From Solenopsis invicta (lineage: Eukaryota > Arthropoda > Insecta > Hymenoptera > Formicidae), in contig NC_052679.1 of the NCBI RefSeq assembly GCF_016802725.1, positions 12,939,463-13,003,462 on the forward strand: a stretch of DNA of 64,000 nucleotides, in the 5' to 3' direction. The notes below the pieces were generated by a model. The model worked only from the letters and a program-made list of their open reading frames with translations, did not search any database and was not told the DNA's origin. This document shows, in pieces, positions 1-11,362 of this stretch (position 1 is the stretch's first letter; every line of letters begins with the position of its first letter). A program made the position numbers and the translations under genes.

Positions 1-541
1 AGTACCTTGGCGGCGGCAAAATATTTTCACTGCTGTGTGTTTCCGGTGTGACAAGAGGATATGCCAAGAGCTTCAGCAAAAATTTCAGGAGCAATTAGTG
101 ACTAAATACCTTAGCAGTGGCAAAGTACCTTTATCATGTTTCGCCTATGCTATAGGATCGCAGATGTGCTTGGAGACAAGCGTCGGAACAGAATCTGGAT
201 CTGTTGAATGTACGAGTCGTCGCTCTTTATACATCCGGCGACTCGCATATTCAGCTTAATTCAGTTTCATTCGTGACTTTTTCGTTATTACGCTTTTATT
301 TAGCAAGCCGGTGATACAGACAGGCCGACGCGGGTAACCTTACTGGTTCCTAGTTGGAATTACGACGCGCACTCGGGTCAGCCGTTGTTAACGGCCATCT
401 TCACTGTTAGCTTTCTTAATTTGGTGAAAAAGATTAAAGTGGCGCATCGCGCCTTCTGCCGTTTAAAGCCTGGCAGCGGCCTCCGGCCAATGTTTGCGGA
501 AACTATGCATTTGGGGGGTACATTGTTACAAATTTATTAAA
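1..541. other. Unassigned GC-richer segment, possibly an LTR-element remnant
   Basis: This stretch is clearly less AT-rich than what follows. It has a small dyad around 205-243 (CGAGTCGTCG pairing with CGGCGACTCG across a TATA-like loop). A G-run resembling a polypurine tract at 512-518 precedes a TGTTACAA motif. These features hint at retroelement terminal sequence, but no partner repeat, protease or RT motif is seen. The 74-codon open frame at 35-259 has no recognisable domain and I do not call it a gene. Confidence 0.25.
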
Positions 542-1047
542 AATTGAAAATTAATAAAAAGATATTGAATTTAAAGCCTCTTTCACCAATCTAACCGATC
601 GGTCCATTGAAATTGACCAGTCGCATTGCCTGTTGTGTAAAATAACAAATGCAATTGAGTTCGTAAATAAATTTTTAAATTGGAAAATTTAATTGTTTTA
701 TCAAAATAAGTACCATGATAACAATTTATTAAAATAAAATCAGTTAATTTGTTTATATTTATTTAATAATAAAATTCAAATATTCATAGAAATTCAAATG
801 GATGAAAACGCAACGCTATTGGTGTGATGTCATGATGTTGTTCTTTTTCCGCGCGCTTCAAGCCTTCTGCTGCGTGATAGTTTCGCACAATTATTATTAT
901 CAAATTATAAACAAAAAGTAACTTCAAATATGGCAAATATTTTAGAATCAGGTTTTATTAAAGTTGACTCAACAAATTTGCTTAAAATAGACGCATTTAT
1001 GATTTGTGAGTTTATTAAGGAAAATGACAAATTCAATGTTGCTGAAA
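542..1047. other. AT-rich non-coding stretch
   Basis: A/T-rich sequence with short homopolymer runs. I see no coding signal, tandem repeat or inverted repeat here. It lies just 3' of the THAP pseudogene (minus strand) and may include its 3' flank. Confidence 0.4.
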
Positions 1048-1601
1048 TTAGGAATGCAAAAGCTGCAATGTAAATTTATTTATTTTTAACATCAAACAAA
1101 GAGCATCCTGCAGCCAAAATATCACCTCTGCTTTACGTTTTCGTATCTCATTGTCAGTAAAATGAAGAGAATAATTTGCAGTTCGTTCTCTATCGAGTTG
1201 ACAGGAAAAAATATGTGGCATAACTCCAGATTTCATTTTTACAGGTCCACCCATTAAAGAGAAACGAATATAATTTTCCATATCATCTTTTAGTTAGAAA
1301 ATATCAACTAAAGAATTATTTGTACAACATGCCATTCTTAGATACTATTCTCATAACCTATCCTCAAAACTTTAGAAATATAGATACTAATGGAAATAAT
1401 AGTTTGATATTAAATATTTACAACAAAATGATCATCACAACAAAAATAATTTGATTTTGTTAATTCATCCGGACGTCGAGCCACTCGAAACCACAACTAC
1501 CTTATGACTTCTTCGCATAGTACTGTCACAAATACTTTAGCGGGTGCATTTTTCGTAATATTTTTGCACAAGGGCACAAAACACCATCGATAATTAGTCA
1601 T
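1048..1601 (-). pseudogene. THAP zinc-finger domain gene fragment, split by an intron and broken by an internal stop
   Basis: Reading leftwards from an ATG at 1601, one frame gives the start of a THAP DNA-binding domain: RWCFVPLC (first Cys pair), then after about 50 residues CCDDHF (the Cys/His pair of the C2CH zinc centre). The frame carries one internal TAG just before LWFRVARRPDE. It ends near 1422 at a GT that could be a splice donor. The second half is the open frame ending at 1048. Its part before the THAP end is LKDDMENYIRF, and it contains GVMPHIF, matching the AVPTIF-type box closing THAP domains. The two halves are separated by about 130 bp with stops in every frame, consistent with an intron. 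The codon order and conserved Cys/His identify THAP. The stop suggests a dead gene or a relic of a THAP-type transposon. No downstream effector domain is visible. Confidence 0.75.
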
Positions 1602-2940
1602 ATTTATAACACACACAGCCCAAATTAAAAAATCGAACATACAGCTGTACTGAGTACTGTACAACCATAGGCTTGCTTTCTATTCCTGTACTAGACTGCA
1701 CTGGAACGTTCCTTCTTACTTTCGCTAACTTCCAAATGTCCATCTATTTCATTTTAAGTGTAAACTAATTTAGGGAGTTCAAGAATAGAAAACAAACGGC
1801 ATACTATGCATTTTCGTAAACAACATCGTGACGTCATCTTCGAGTTCGGATATTTTCTTCATAATTCCGGAGCGTTCAAATGATCAAACACCCAACTGTG
1901 TTTTAAAATTGCTATAACTTTATAAATATAAAGTATATTGCAAAAATAAAAAGTTACAAACAAATTTAAATGTATTCTATCAATTAATGTTACCAAAAAT
2001 GGACTTAAAAACCGAATTGGTCAAATCCAATAGATTAACCTCTCGGTTAGCTTTAATCGAGATTGATGAAAAAGGCCCGTTGTTGAAGCAAACAAAATAA
2101 AGGAGAAATTACAATTTGGCTCCCTTCAAATTTCGTTCAAACTCATGAAAAACTATATCTTGAGATAAATTATATTTAATTTAAGTGATTCCAGCTCAAA
2201 CTAAGATATTTAGGCAACCATTTTATTTAAAAAATCAATATTTGAATATCTGATATTGCATCAAAAAACTTTTCAAAAAATCATGATAATTGTATTAGAA
2301 AATGAACTAAATCATTCTGGAATAGCGGTTTTCTCAATTCACTTTGCATTTAATGCCGACATTCTTACATGTTAGAATTCGAACAATACGTTTTAATAAA
2401 TTTCAAAAAAAGAACAATATTTGAACAATAAATAATAAATAATAAGTAATAAACATTAAGTAATAAAAAGCTAGAACAAGCTAATTTATGCTTTGTTAAT
2501 ATGTATAAAAAATAATTTATTCTAGTATTAATAATATACTGTTGACGGAATGTTATGACCTCACTTGGTCTTCATCTAAATCTGTATAAACATTGCATAT
2601 TTTGCATTACTTTAAATTTCTTTTTCAACGTTTTTTTAAAAGTTATCTTTAAAATTCATAGTAAGGTAAATATACTATATGACCCTAATACCCAATACAA
2701 TCTACTTACTATTTCTTAGTAATTACTTGGTGAATTGAAAAAATAATGCTTGTATGTCATATAGGCTGTCAACGTGACTTGTTTGCAACATTTAATGCTC
2801 TATTTATGTATTCTGTTGTTGATAATGTGATCAAAAGTAAAACTTTTTGATCAAAAAACGCGGTAGCGGCTCGCGCTATATATATTTTTCTTTGTCCTTC
2901 CATGTAAAAGATGTTATCGCGTATCATTTACAGGAAGGAA
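1602..2940. other. AT-rich non-coding stretch
   Basis: No gene recognised. A/T-rich with short simple runs (for example AATAATAAGTAATAA around 2431-2465). A GC-rich CGCGGTAGCGGCTCGCGC patch followed by TATATATA lies near 2859-2886, but nothing downstream supports a promoter call. Confidence 0.4.
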
Positions 2941-3059
2941 TAGTTTTTTATAAATGTTTTTCTTAAACAAATTAAATCTTATATTAAAAAGTTGGTGTAG
3001 ACCCGAGAAGTTGGTTCTTATCGCACGATATTGTTGCCTCCTTTCCGCGTTGCTGATTG

Positions 3060-3156
3060 CCTGGCTGGCTGTCGTGGTCGAAAAAATCGATTGTGGAGTA
3101 AGTTTTGCCAATGATGTTAAAATGATGTTTTGCGTTTTGATGCGACGGAGTTAAAT
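3060..3156 (+). repeat. Diverged direct repeat, copy 1 (partner 4697-4796)
   Basis: The ~95 bp block beginning TGGCTGGCTG and running through TTTTGCCAATGATGTT and GTTTTGCGTTTTGATGCG reappears 1.64 kb downstream as TGGCTGGCTG, TTTTGCCGATGATATT and GTTTTGCGTTTTAACGTG. Both copies have a donor-like site at the same place (GTAAGT here, GTGAGT in the partner). A mariner element sits between them. A duplicated exon/intron junction is possible; a plain segmental duplication is equally consistent. Confidence 0.6.
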
Positions 3157-3219
3157 AGTGTGTGCACGTGCGCGAGGTTTAGTGGCAAGAAGAAATGTGT
3201 ACGTTTTTCCGATATACTA

Positions 3220-4478
3220 CATGGGCTGAAAAGTTCCGGAATTTTTCAGTAGGTGGCGCAACAAGAAAATGAAGATGATTTATTTCGAGAGGTTCATCTG
3301 TCACTAGTTTATGTGTGAAATTTCATGACATTTCGTTCATTCGTTTACAAGCTACAGTTGTTTAAGTATCGCCACCTTCGCCTTCGTAAAAAAAAATAAA
3401 AAAACAAGAATATAGCATATTGATCAAACATTGTTTTTTGATGAGAAAAACAACTCCTAAACAATCAATAAAATGGTTGAAGAAATGTTATCCCACATTT
3501 GCTCCTTCGAGAACAACAGTTTATCGATGGTTTAGTGAATTTAGAATGAGTCGTACAAGCACCGAAGACGCACCTCGCTCTGGAAGACCAAAAGAGGCTA
3601 CAAATCCGGAAATCGTAAAGCAAGTGCATCAAATCGTTTTGAGCAATCGTAAAGTGAAGTTGCGCGAGTTAGCTAAGGCCGTTGGCATCTCAAAAGAACG
3701 AATGGGATACATTTTGCACAATATTTTGGATATGAAAAAGCTATCTGCGCGTTTGCTGACCATCGACCAAAAACAGCAGCGCGTTGATGATTCAACGGCC
3801 GGTTTGGTGTTGTTACAGCGTAATCAAGCGGACTTTTTTCGACGTTTTGTAACGATGGATGAAATATGGATCCATTACCATACGCCTGAGGCTAATAAGC
3901 AGTTTGCAGAGTGGCTAAAAAGCCACGAAAGCCGACCAAAACGGCCAAAAAACCAACGCTTGGCCGGGAAGGTTTTGGCCTCCGTTTTTTGGGATGCGCA
4001 TGGCATAATCTTCATCGATTACCTGCAGAAGGGAAGAACAGTTACGAGAAAGTATTATGCAACGTTATTGGACAAACTGAACGACGGGGAAAAAAAAGCC
4101 CCATATGGCAAAGAAACAAGTTCTGTACCATCACGATAACGCACCGTCACACACGTCCTTGAAAGCGATGGGCAAATTGGACCAATTACGATTCGAATTG
4201 GTTGCTCATCTGCCGTATCCAGACTTGGCCCCCAGCAATTATTATCTGTTCCCAAACCTCAAGCGGTAGCTCCAGAGAAAGAGATTCACATCGAAGTCAT
4301 CGCAAAAACCGAGGCGTATTTCGAAGGCTTGAACGTTTCGTACTACAAAAAGGGCATCGAAATGTTGGAAAATCGCTATACCAAATGTATCGCACTCAAA
4401 GGTAACCATATTAAGGAATAAATTTAATTTTGCTCAAAAAACGTTTATTTTCATTATAAATGAACTTTTCAGCCCATG
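3220..4478 (+). mobile_element. Full-length but inactive mariner (Tc1/mariner superfamily)
   Basis: The element is bounded by matching inverted termini, CATGGGCTGAAAAGTTC at the left and its complement at the right end, each flanked by TA (3218-3219 and 4479-4480), the mariner target duplication. Length 1259 bp is normal for mariner. The transposase inside is frameshifted and mutated, so the copy is a fossil. It lies between two copies of a ~95 bp direct repeat. Confidence 0.9.
3420..4421 (+). pseudogene. Mariner transposase pseudogene
   Basis: The main frame (3420-4139) has the N-terminal helix-turn-helix region (TTVYRWFSEF, then SGRPKEAT), a second HTH (LRELAKAVGIS), and the first catalytic Asp in VTMDEIWIHYHTP. 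Near 4095 the reading frame shifts, and the rest of the protein is in the frame starting at 4108 with HHDNAPSHTS (second Asp). The third catalytic position reads LAPSNYYLF, with Asn where DD34D mariners have Asp. A stop follows a few residues later. The order and spacing are mariner-like, closest in feel to the mellifera/irritans group, but the subfamily is an inference. Frameshift, stop and lost catalytic Asp make it non-functional. Confidence 0.88.
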
Positions 4479-4696
4479 TAGTACAAATTGTCTTTGCGTT
4501 GTGTGTAAATTGTGAAAGTTTGTAACACGTATCGCGTCGTGCACATTAATCAATATTATACGTATAATTACTGGTGTTGCTGTCAACAAATGTGTCTCAG
4601 ATAAGTTTTCAATTAAACAATACATTTTCATTTCTCATATAGAAAAGTATTATACTTTAAGTACGTGAATACTTTGTGTTACATTTCGTTTTTAGA

Positions 4697-4796
4697 ACGG
4701 GACTGGCTGGCTGGCACGGTCGAGAGAGTTGAGATCATGGCGTGAGTTTTGCCGATGATATTAATGACGTTTTGCGTTTTAACGTGCGGCAGGGTA
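4697..4796 (+). repeat. Diverged direct repeat, copy 2 (partner 3060-3156)
   Basis: This is the second copy of the block described at 3060-3156. It is preceded by a pyrimidine-rich tract ending TTTTTAG that looks like a splice acceptor, so here the repeated block is framed by acceptor-like and donor-like sites about 46 bp apart. No protein is recognised in the short interval. Confidence 0.5.
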
Positions 4797-4799
4797 ATA

Positions 4800-5180
4800 A
4801 TTAATACATGCATCAAGAGATTAATAGTGTAATAGTAATATATTATCAAATTAATTATTACAAATTTATTATTGTATTGGTTCTGTTTCCTGCGTCTAAA
4901 AATTTTTCTTTTTCCCGTGGACGACTTTATGATTATTTCAGATAAGTTTTACTACATGTTCTTATTTATGGTTGTAAAAACTATCATTATAAAAAATTGA
5001 TACTTTGTGTTGTACTTTATTTTCAGCAAGCAATTTCATTTAATATTTATTATAGTATTGTTATTAAAACGCTTTTTTGTGTACAAACATTATTATTATA
5101 AGATTGAATTACAAAAAGGACAAGAATTAACTAATGATAAAAGGAAGAAAAGAGTAAATGTTTTAAAATGGGACTAATAT
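4800..5180. other. AT-rich non-coding stretch
   Basis: A/T-rich; nothing recognisable beyond a second TACTTTGTGTTGTACTTTAT motif near 5001 that echoes TACTTTGTGTTACATTTCG near 4670. Confidence 0.35.
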
Positions 5181-6381
5181 AGAAAGGAGAAAGGAATTTG
5201 AGAAGGTGGAGAAGATAAAGATTTAAAGATTTTTAAATAAAGGTATAATGGTGAATATCACGTGATATTTTAATATTTTGTGTTATAAAAATAAAATTTT
5301 CTTTAATAGAATGTCATCTATTTTAGTAAAGTTTTTTAAAAATGTGAAATAAAGATAAAGAAAAAAAGAGAAATAGAATAATATAAAAAGAAAGGAAGGA
5401 AGGAGGAAGGATCAAAAAAGTTTAAAATAAAAATAAAATTGAAAGGAAAAAGGAATTGAAGGTGTTGGAGAAAGTTAAGATTTTTAAATAAAGGGTGAAT
5501 AAAATTAAGACATCAATTAAACACCAGTTTAAAGGTCTTTTTTTAATAATGGGCAAATATTACATGATATTTTGATATTTTGTGTCATAAAAATAAAAGT
5601 TTCTTTAATAAAGAATATTATTTATTTGAGTAAAATTTCTTAAAAATGCAAATAAAATAAAAATATAGAAAAAAAGAGAAATAAAATAATATAAAACAGA
5701 AGGAAAGGAGGAATGGTTAAAAAAGTTAAAAATTTAAATTAAACTGAAAGGAGAAAGAAATTGTAAGTGTTGAAGAAAGTTAAGATTTTTAAATAAAAGA
5801 CGAATAAAATTAAGACATCATTTAAATACCAGTTTGAAGGTTTTTTTTAATAATGGGCGAATATTACATAATATTTTGATATTTTGTGTCATAAAATAAT
5901 AGTTTCTCTAATAGAATACTATCTATTTAATAAAGTTTTTTAAAGAAAAAAAGAGGAATACATTAATTTAAAAGGAAGGAAAAAGAAGGATCGATGGAGT
6001 TTAGAATAGAAATAAAATTGAAAGGAGAAAGGAAATGAAGGTGTTAGAGAAGGTTAAGATTTTTAAATAAAGGATGAATAAAATGAAGATATCAATTAAA
6101 TACCAGTTTGAAAGTTTTTTTTTATAATGGGCAAATATTACATAATATTTTGATACTTTTTGTCATAAAAATAAATGTTTTTCTAATAGAATATTATCTA
6201 TTTTAATAAAGTTGTTTAAAAATGTGAAATAATAAAAAAAAAGGAGGAATGGAATAATGTAAAACGGAAGGAAGGAAGGAGTAAAAATCAAAAAAGTCTA
6301 GAATGGAAATAAAATTGAAAGGAGAAAGGAATTGAAGATATTGGAGAAGGTTAAGATTTTTAAATAAAGGATGAATAAAAT

Positions 6382-7560
6382 TGTAACAACCCGTGTTTCT
6401 TGTATAGAAATCGCGCACGGACGTAACTCGCCGGGAACCCCAGGGCACGATCCGGGTTAAGGGAGAGAATCAGACCGTGGTTTAAACGTGTAAAATATGT
6501 ATAGTTTATTTAGAGGGACAAAATACAAAACAACTCAAGTATGTACAGGATCGCTTATGAATGCGTCACCGGTAATTTTACGTCGTCGGCCGTATCATTC
6601 GCCGGTGACGATCGTGCGGTAGATGTGTGGTGCTATTCGGGCACCGGACGGCGTGTTTACAACAATGCACCGGACCCGGTGCGCGTATCTTCGGAAGCGC
6701 GGTTGCCGATGTTTGCACGACAGGTGCGTGTGTTAGCGTCGCGGACGCTGGTTTGGCACGACAGGCGGTCCGCTCTTCCTTTTCGATGTTTATCGGCCTT
6801 CAGGGTCGCGTGCGAGTTTCACGGCTGCTGGCGTGGTAGTGGGCGCGGGGTGGCACTCTCCGGAGCGTCCCTTTAAATTCGCTGGTTTTGCGGATACTTC
6901 GTTGCGGATACTTGCGTTATACTTCGCAGGCGGGATGCAACGGTTATGTCGAGTACGCTTGACGGAGGCAAAGACACTTTACCCCGTTTTCCTTTAGCTG
7001 CTGCGATAGGCCAGGATCGGTATCAGGAGGCCAGTCGGGCAAGAACGCTTGCCAGAGCCCAAGACACTTGAGCCCAGCTTCGGCGAGGAGAGACGGGTGC
7101 AAGAATGATAGCCGCCGAGAACGCTCGACAGAGGCCAAGACGCTTGACCCTAGGACTACCTCGAGAGACTTCTTCGGTGACTAGTTGGCGGAGTAGTTTT
7201 CCGAAAAGTCGGCGGAAAAAAAGCGCAGCATGCTCCGGCGCTTTTATACTCGAATCTCGAGACGTCGGGAACGCTCAGTGGCGGTTCGATTCGTTTCGGC
7301 GCCAGCATCCCCGCCGCTCGAGATCGGTCGTTCGGAGAGCAAACGGAGGCGAGCGAGCACGCCGATAGCGCGTGCCGGTTCAAGTCGGTGCGCGTGCGCG
7401 GCGAGATACTCGGCGCGCGGATGCCTCGTTGCTCGTATAGGCGCGTATAAAATCTTTTATGGGCGCGCAATGCCTCGTCTTACGCTTGGCGGTTGTTCGG
7501 CCGGTGTTTGGCGGACGATGACCGGTCCGTTGAAGGGTTGCGCGAAAGCGGTTTGTTACA
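6382..7560. mobile_element. Solo LTR-like insertion, 1179 bp, in the tandem array
   Basis: The segment starts TGTAACAA and ends TTGTTACA, an 8 bp inverted terminus of the 5'-TG...CA-3' LTR type. It interrupts a repeat unit whose other copies read straight through. Flanks are AAATT on the left and CAATT on the right, so the target duplication is AATT or a 5 bp site with one mismatch. It is strikingly GC-rich inside an AT-rich array. The open frames inside (for example 6541-6876, 7156-7470) have no recognisable domain and probably reflect high GC. A TATA-like GTATAAAATC sits near 7445. No PBS or internal coding region accompanies it, hence solo LTR. A non-autonomous DNA element with 8 bp TIRs is the alternative. 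Confidence 0.65.
6948..7150 (+). repeat. Three short imperfect repeats inside the solo LTR
   Basis: GAGTACGCTTGACGGAGGC, AAGAACGCTTGCCAGAGCC and GAGAACGCTCGACAGAGGCC recur at about 6951, 7040 and 7118, each followed by AAGACRCTTGA. Spacing is about 80-90 bp. Such internal repeats are common in U3-like regulatory parts of LTRs; function here is unknown. Confidence 0.6.
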
Positions 7561-7690
7561 CAATTAAGACGTCAATTGAACACCAGTTTGTAGGTTTTTT
7601 TCTAATAATGTGCTAATATTACATGATATTTTGATATTGTGTCATAAAAATAAAAATTTCTCTAATATGATTTTATCTGTTTTCTTTTTG

Positions 7691-8230
7691 ACAAATTGTT
7701 TAAGTTCTTACGTTCTCACAAATCCTGCAATATAGACTCTAATCCAACATGTTATGTGGATTGTAATTCCAGTTATTATTCCCGAATAATCTTCTGTAGT
7801 TAGTCATTTAATTTAAATTATTTATGCCTGTTTATATGAACAACACATTATATATAATCTTTTTAAAATTTCTACATTAATTATCTTTTTAAATATTTAC
7901 AATATGATACAATTAATATTTAATATTATAAAATATTAAAATTATTAAAAGAAGTTTATATAATAATAAGATGCAAGCACACAAATATATTAATAAAATT
8001 CTAGCTCAATGAATTTCGAAAATTCAAAGATAAAAATAGTGAATTTATATAAAATCTAATTGTAGTGAAGTTCACCTTTACAAAGACAACAAATATTTTT
8101 ATGTGTACCTTAGAAGAAATTAATATGCTATATGAACTTAATTAAAACTTTTAAAACACAATTTAATTTTTTTACAAAACTTAATAATTGTAAAATAATC
8201 TTTAAATATATTATATAACTATACGGTAAA
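7691..8230. other. AT-rich non-coding stretch
   Basis: Very A/T-rich; no gene, repeat unit or inverted repeat recognised. Confidence 0.4.
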
Positions 8231-9189
8231 TATATAGAAGAGAGTGTGGTAAATCAGACCGTGTTGAAAATTGGTATTTTAATTTAAATGAATACGGTTA
8301 AGCAGATTTGCGTACAATTTATAATGTAAAGTCCTTATAAGACACCAAATATGTGACAGCAGTTTGACAGTTCTTTGTTATATCATTCACAAAATAAACG
8401 CGAATATGTATTTTCAGCCATCGTGCAAAAATTTTTTTAAAAAAGAAAATTCTTGTAAATCATTATTTAAAAGATGTTAAAAATTTAAAAGATAATTAAT
8501 TTAAGATAATTAAAGAGTGTAGAAGTAAAAAATATCAATTATTTTGTGATCTTTTTGTAGTTTATTGTAAAAATTGTTCCAAAGTTCAAAAGGACTCGTG
8601 TCCAAATCGGATTTTTACGTCGGAATTGCAACCTGATTGTAACACATAATTTGTCGACAAAATATGGTTCTAGAAATGTTAAATTGGTACAATATTAGTG
8701 AGTTATCAGACTCGGAATAATTGAATTTTATTGATTTCAACTCTAATTATACTATAATAACAATATCATAACATGATCGGAAAATGAACATGTCTAACTA
8801 CATAAACTATTACTAATTTGTTTTTATTTTTTACTGTCAAATTGTTCGTTTTTATTTCGTTTTTATTCAATACAAAAAAAATACGTTATTATCTTTTAAA
8901 ATTTTATTGAAAAGTTGATAAAAATGGGATTTATCAACCCCCCAATTTAAAACAGGGGATGGTCCGATTTGGAACCAGCAATTCCAAATCGAACCAAAAA
9001 AAGCGTTTTTACATTTTTTATTATAGTTCAACACAGATGAAGGATACGTCAAAATGGTCTAAAGTAAAAATAAAAAAAATTTAATTATCTTTCCATTGGC
9101 ATTTTCAGTTTTAGAATTGGACTTTACTTGCGCCTTCTACAGAGTAAAAACTGCAACTAGGTGCAATTTACCCCACTCTCCTCTATATA
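8231..9189. mobile_element. Non-autonomous element with 24 bp terminal inverted repeats
   Basis: The left end reads TATATAGAAGAGAGTGTGGT and the reverse complement of the right end reads TATATAGAGGAGAGTGGGGT; over 24 bp they match at 22 positions. The 959 bp between has no transposase-like frame. It contains a small internal dyad near 8967-8994 (CGATTTGGAA / TTCCAAATCG). The TA-rich flanks prevent a certain target-duplication call, though TA or TATA fits. The terminal GGAGAGTGGGG resembles the GGGGAGAC ends of the elements at 17082-18520 and 26865-30377. Confidence 0.6.
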
Positions 9190-11005
9190 CATACAATGCA
9201 TTTTAATAAATGATTCATTATAAATTTTGAATTATCCATTATTGCTTGAAAATAGATAAAAATCGATATTAGCGCAAACTTGTTTTATTGCTTCTTTAGG
9301 GCTTTATATATATGAATAAAATACATTTTTCTGTTAGAAATTTAAATCAAAGCTTTCTTTTTTTTCTCGCACTCGTACAGTTTCTTAATCAATTAGCTCT
9401 TTACTGAACATTTCTTCAGAACTGTTAATAAATCTTTGAGACAAGACCGCCAACTACTGCTCTACTTTCATCGTAATTTTAAGCTTTCCACACATCAGAC
9501 TGTTCCTATTCCCGTATTTAAAATTATATATTATATTATTATTCATTTTTTTCAAATACATATTTAATTAAACTTGTACGTGTTAATTTTTTGTTCTTTA
9601 ATTTTAAAAAATGGAAAGATTAAAAAAAAAGTAACAACTTTCTTCAGAAAAATAAAAAAGAATGAAATAATGTAAGATAGAAGGAGAAAGAATTGTGAGT
9701 CTATAAAAAAAAAATACAACTTAAAGGATAACATCACCTTGAGATTAAAAAAAATCGATTATTTTTTGCTTAAATCATTAGTTTATACTTATAAAAATAT
9801 GCTGTAAGTAGTTTTAGAACAAAATTCAAACTGTATTATAGTGTTTGAGCTGATTAAATGAATCGTCTCTATGCGCCTACCGAGCAGCTGCAAGCGATTT
9901 GGAGCGGCCCCGTCTTCTCTACGTTTCGTAGTTATTTGGGCCTGATTTATGTACCGAAAATAGACCTTTGACTAACACAATATAGATGTTATTATTTGTA
10001 CTATATCAGTAAATAGTTTTGAAAGCGTCGGTTTCTGTGTTTATGCGACGCCATTAGTTTTTCTGTGTTTATGCAACAAACTTGGCTGTTTGTTATTATA
10101 ATGATGGCTATAACAGTCTAATGAAAATTTTGCAAGTCTAAAACCTCATGGTGGGCACTACTTGTCATTATTATTACCAAAAATTGGACGTGCGGCGCGT
10201 CGTACTTGCCGAGCCCAGTCTCACCCAAGAAGCAAAAAAAAACCAGAATATCATTATTAGCAACAAGAAATATGAGGCTGCTAAACTTGTGGAAGGACAG
10301 CTTTATGAGGCAGGCATCGCAGATTAGAGATAAATTAAAAATTTTCAACTTTATACACAAAAAATCAGTTACCAAAACTTTAAACGCGTTTTTCTCAAAA
10401 CACAGTTTTTCAAATTTGCGTGCAACGTTACTCTTACAATTTTTATCTGATTGACTTGAAATTTTAACACAATCTTCTTGTAACTATTCTACAGGAAAGT
10501 ACGTAGGTTTTTTGCAAAATGTTGAAAACTCTTTTTGTAATCAACATTTTTTAAACAAATTTTTGAGTGAAAAATGCTCTTTTTTCTATAAATCGCTGCC
10601 ATTTTGATAAAAATTAATATGTTTAAAAATCCCTACGTACTTCCTTAGTTTTAAATATGTAGATAATAAAGATTTTTTTTTGTTTAGTTCCAATATAAAC
10701 CATGTCGCAAAAAACTTGCACGCAAAAATTCATCTTTAAGAAAAGACGATTTCGTAAATGGGCCAGTACGACGCCATTTTGTGCATAAAAAAAAATCAAA
10801 AAATTTTTTTACTCGTCAATATATGTACAATAAAGCCCTCTAAGCTTTTTTTATATAAAGTTATTCATTTGCCGACAATAAATTCCCAAACTTAGATGTC
10901 ATTTTAGGGCCTCAAAGGTGATGTTACCCCTTAATAAACGTAACATTGGATCACTTTATTATCCATTTTCTAATGTTTTTTTGTAAAAAAGAGAAAATCA
11001 TAATT
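9190..11005. other. Non-coding stretch left of the gypsy element
   Basis: No gene recognised. A slightly GC-richer patch lies at 9864-9965. The frame around 10230-10330 looks briefly protein-like but has no known motif. The text AAACGCGTTTTTCTC with a following GCGTGCAA (about 10382-10425) recurs near 25141-25185, so some of this is probably an old dispersed repeat. Confidence 0.35.
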
Positions 11006-11009
11006 AGGT

Positions 11010-11343
11010 TGTGGCGACCTTTTGCCACATTCCCAACGGAAGATTCGAAAAATAATGATATTCAAGAAAATAAATAACATGTTTGTCAGAAGATTCGCAA
11101 ACAAGTAAAATCATATACAGCTTCGAATTTGCGGACCAAACGGTCATTTCGGAGTTTATATAAAGCGGGCGAGAGAAAAAACGCTCTCTCTCGCCAAGTA
11201 ACCTTTTGACTCAACACATCGTACTTTGTAACTCGGGCGATATATACTCAAAACGTTAGATATTAAACAGATAGAAAACTCACTCGATCTCTTAGTTAAT
11301 TCCTTCACAACTACATACACATACAGACGATTAAATACCCAAA
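11010..11343 (+). repeat. Gypsy 5' LTR
   Basis: Starts TGTGGCGACC and ends ATACCCAAA. Contains a TATA-like TTATATAAAGC at 11156-11166, followed by a CGCTCTCTCTCGCC stretch where transcription could begin. The right LTR has the same layout. Confidence 0.9.
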
Positions 11344-11362
11344 GTGGTGACACCGACGTGAT
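11344..11362 (+). promoter_or_regulatory. Primer-binding-site-like sequence
   Basis: GTGGTGACACCGACGTGAT lies directly after the 5' LTR, the place where insect gypsy elements carry the tRNA primer site (TGG start, complementary to a tRNA CCA end). The primer tRNA was not identified. Confidence 0.6.

Larger units (their letters stand above)
5185..7690 (+). repeat. Purine-rich tandem array, ~280-300 bp unit, interrupted by a solo LTR
   Basis: At least five diverged units begin near 5185, 5441, 5745, 6020 and 6317. Each opens with GAAAGGAGAAAGGAATTGAA or close variants, then AGATTTTTAAATAAAGG, then AATAATGGGCAAATATTACA, then ATATTTTGTGTCATAAAAAT and an AGGAAGGA-rich stretch. The fifth unit is cut at 6381 and resumes at 7561 with AAGACGTCAATTGAACACC, so the sequence between is an insertion. 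The unit has no coding potential; it behaves like a small local satellite. Confidence 0.85.

Noticed and set aside
2954..3154. 66-codon membrane-like frame
   Set aside because: Covers the repeated block, no family match, and the partner copy does not preserve the frame.
7156..7616. Overlapping long open frames on both strands in a GC-rich block
   Set aside because: They lie inside an LTR-like insertion, show no domain, and overlap on opposite strands; GC bias explains them.
5185..7690. CRISPR-like array
   Set aside because: Units are long, diverged and contiguous without unique spacers, and the genome is eukaryotic; it is a tandem satellite-like repeat.
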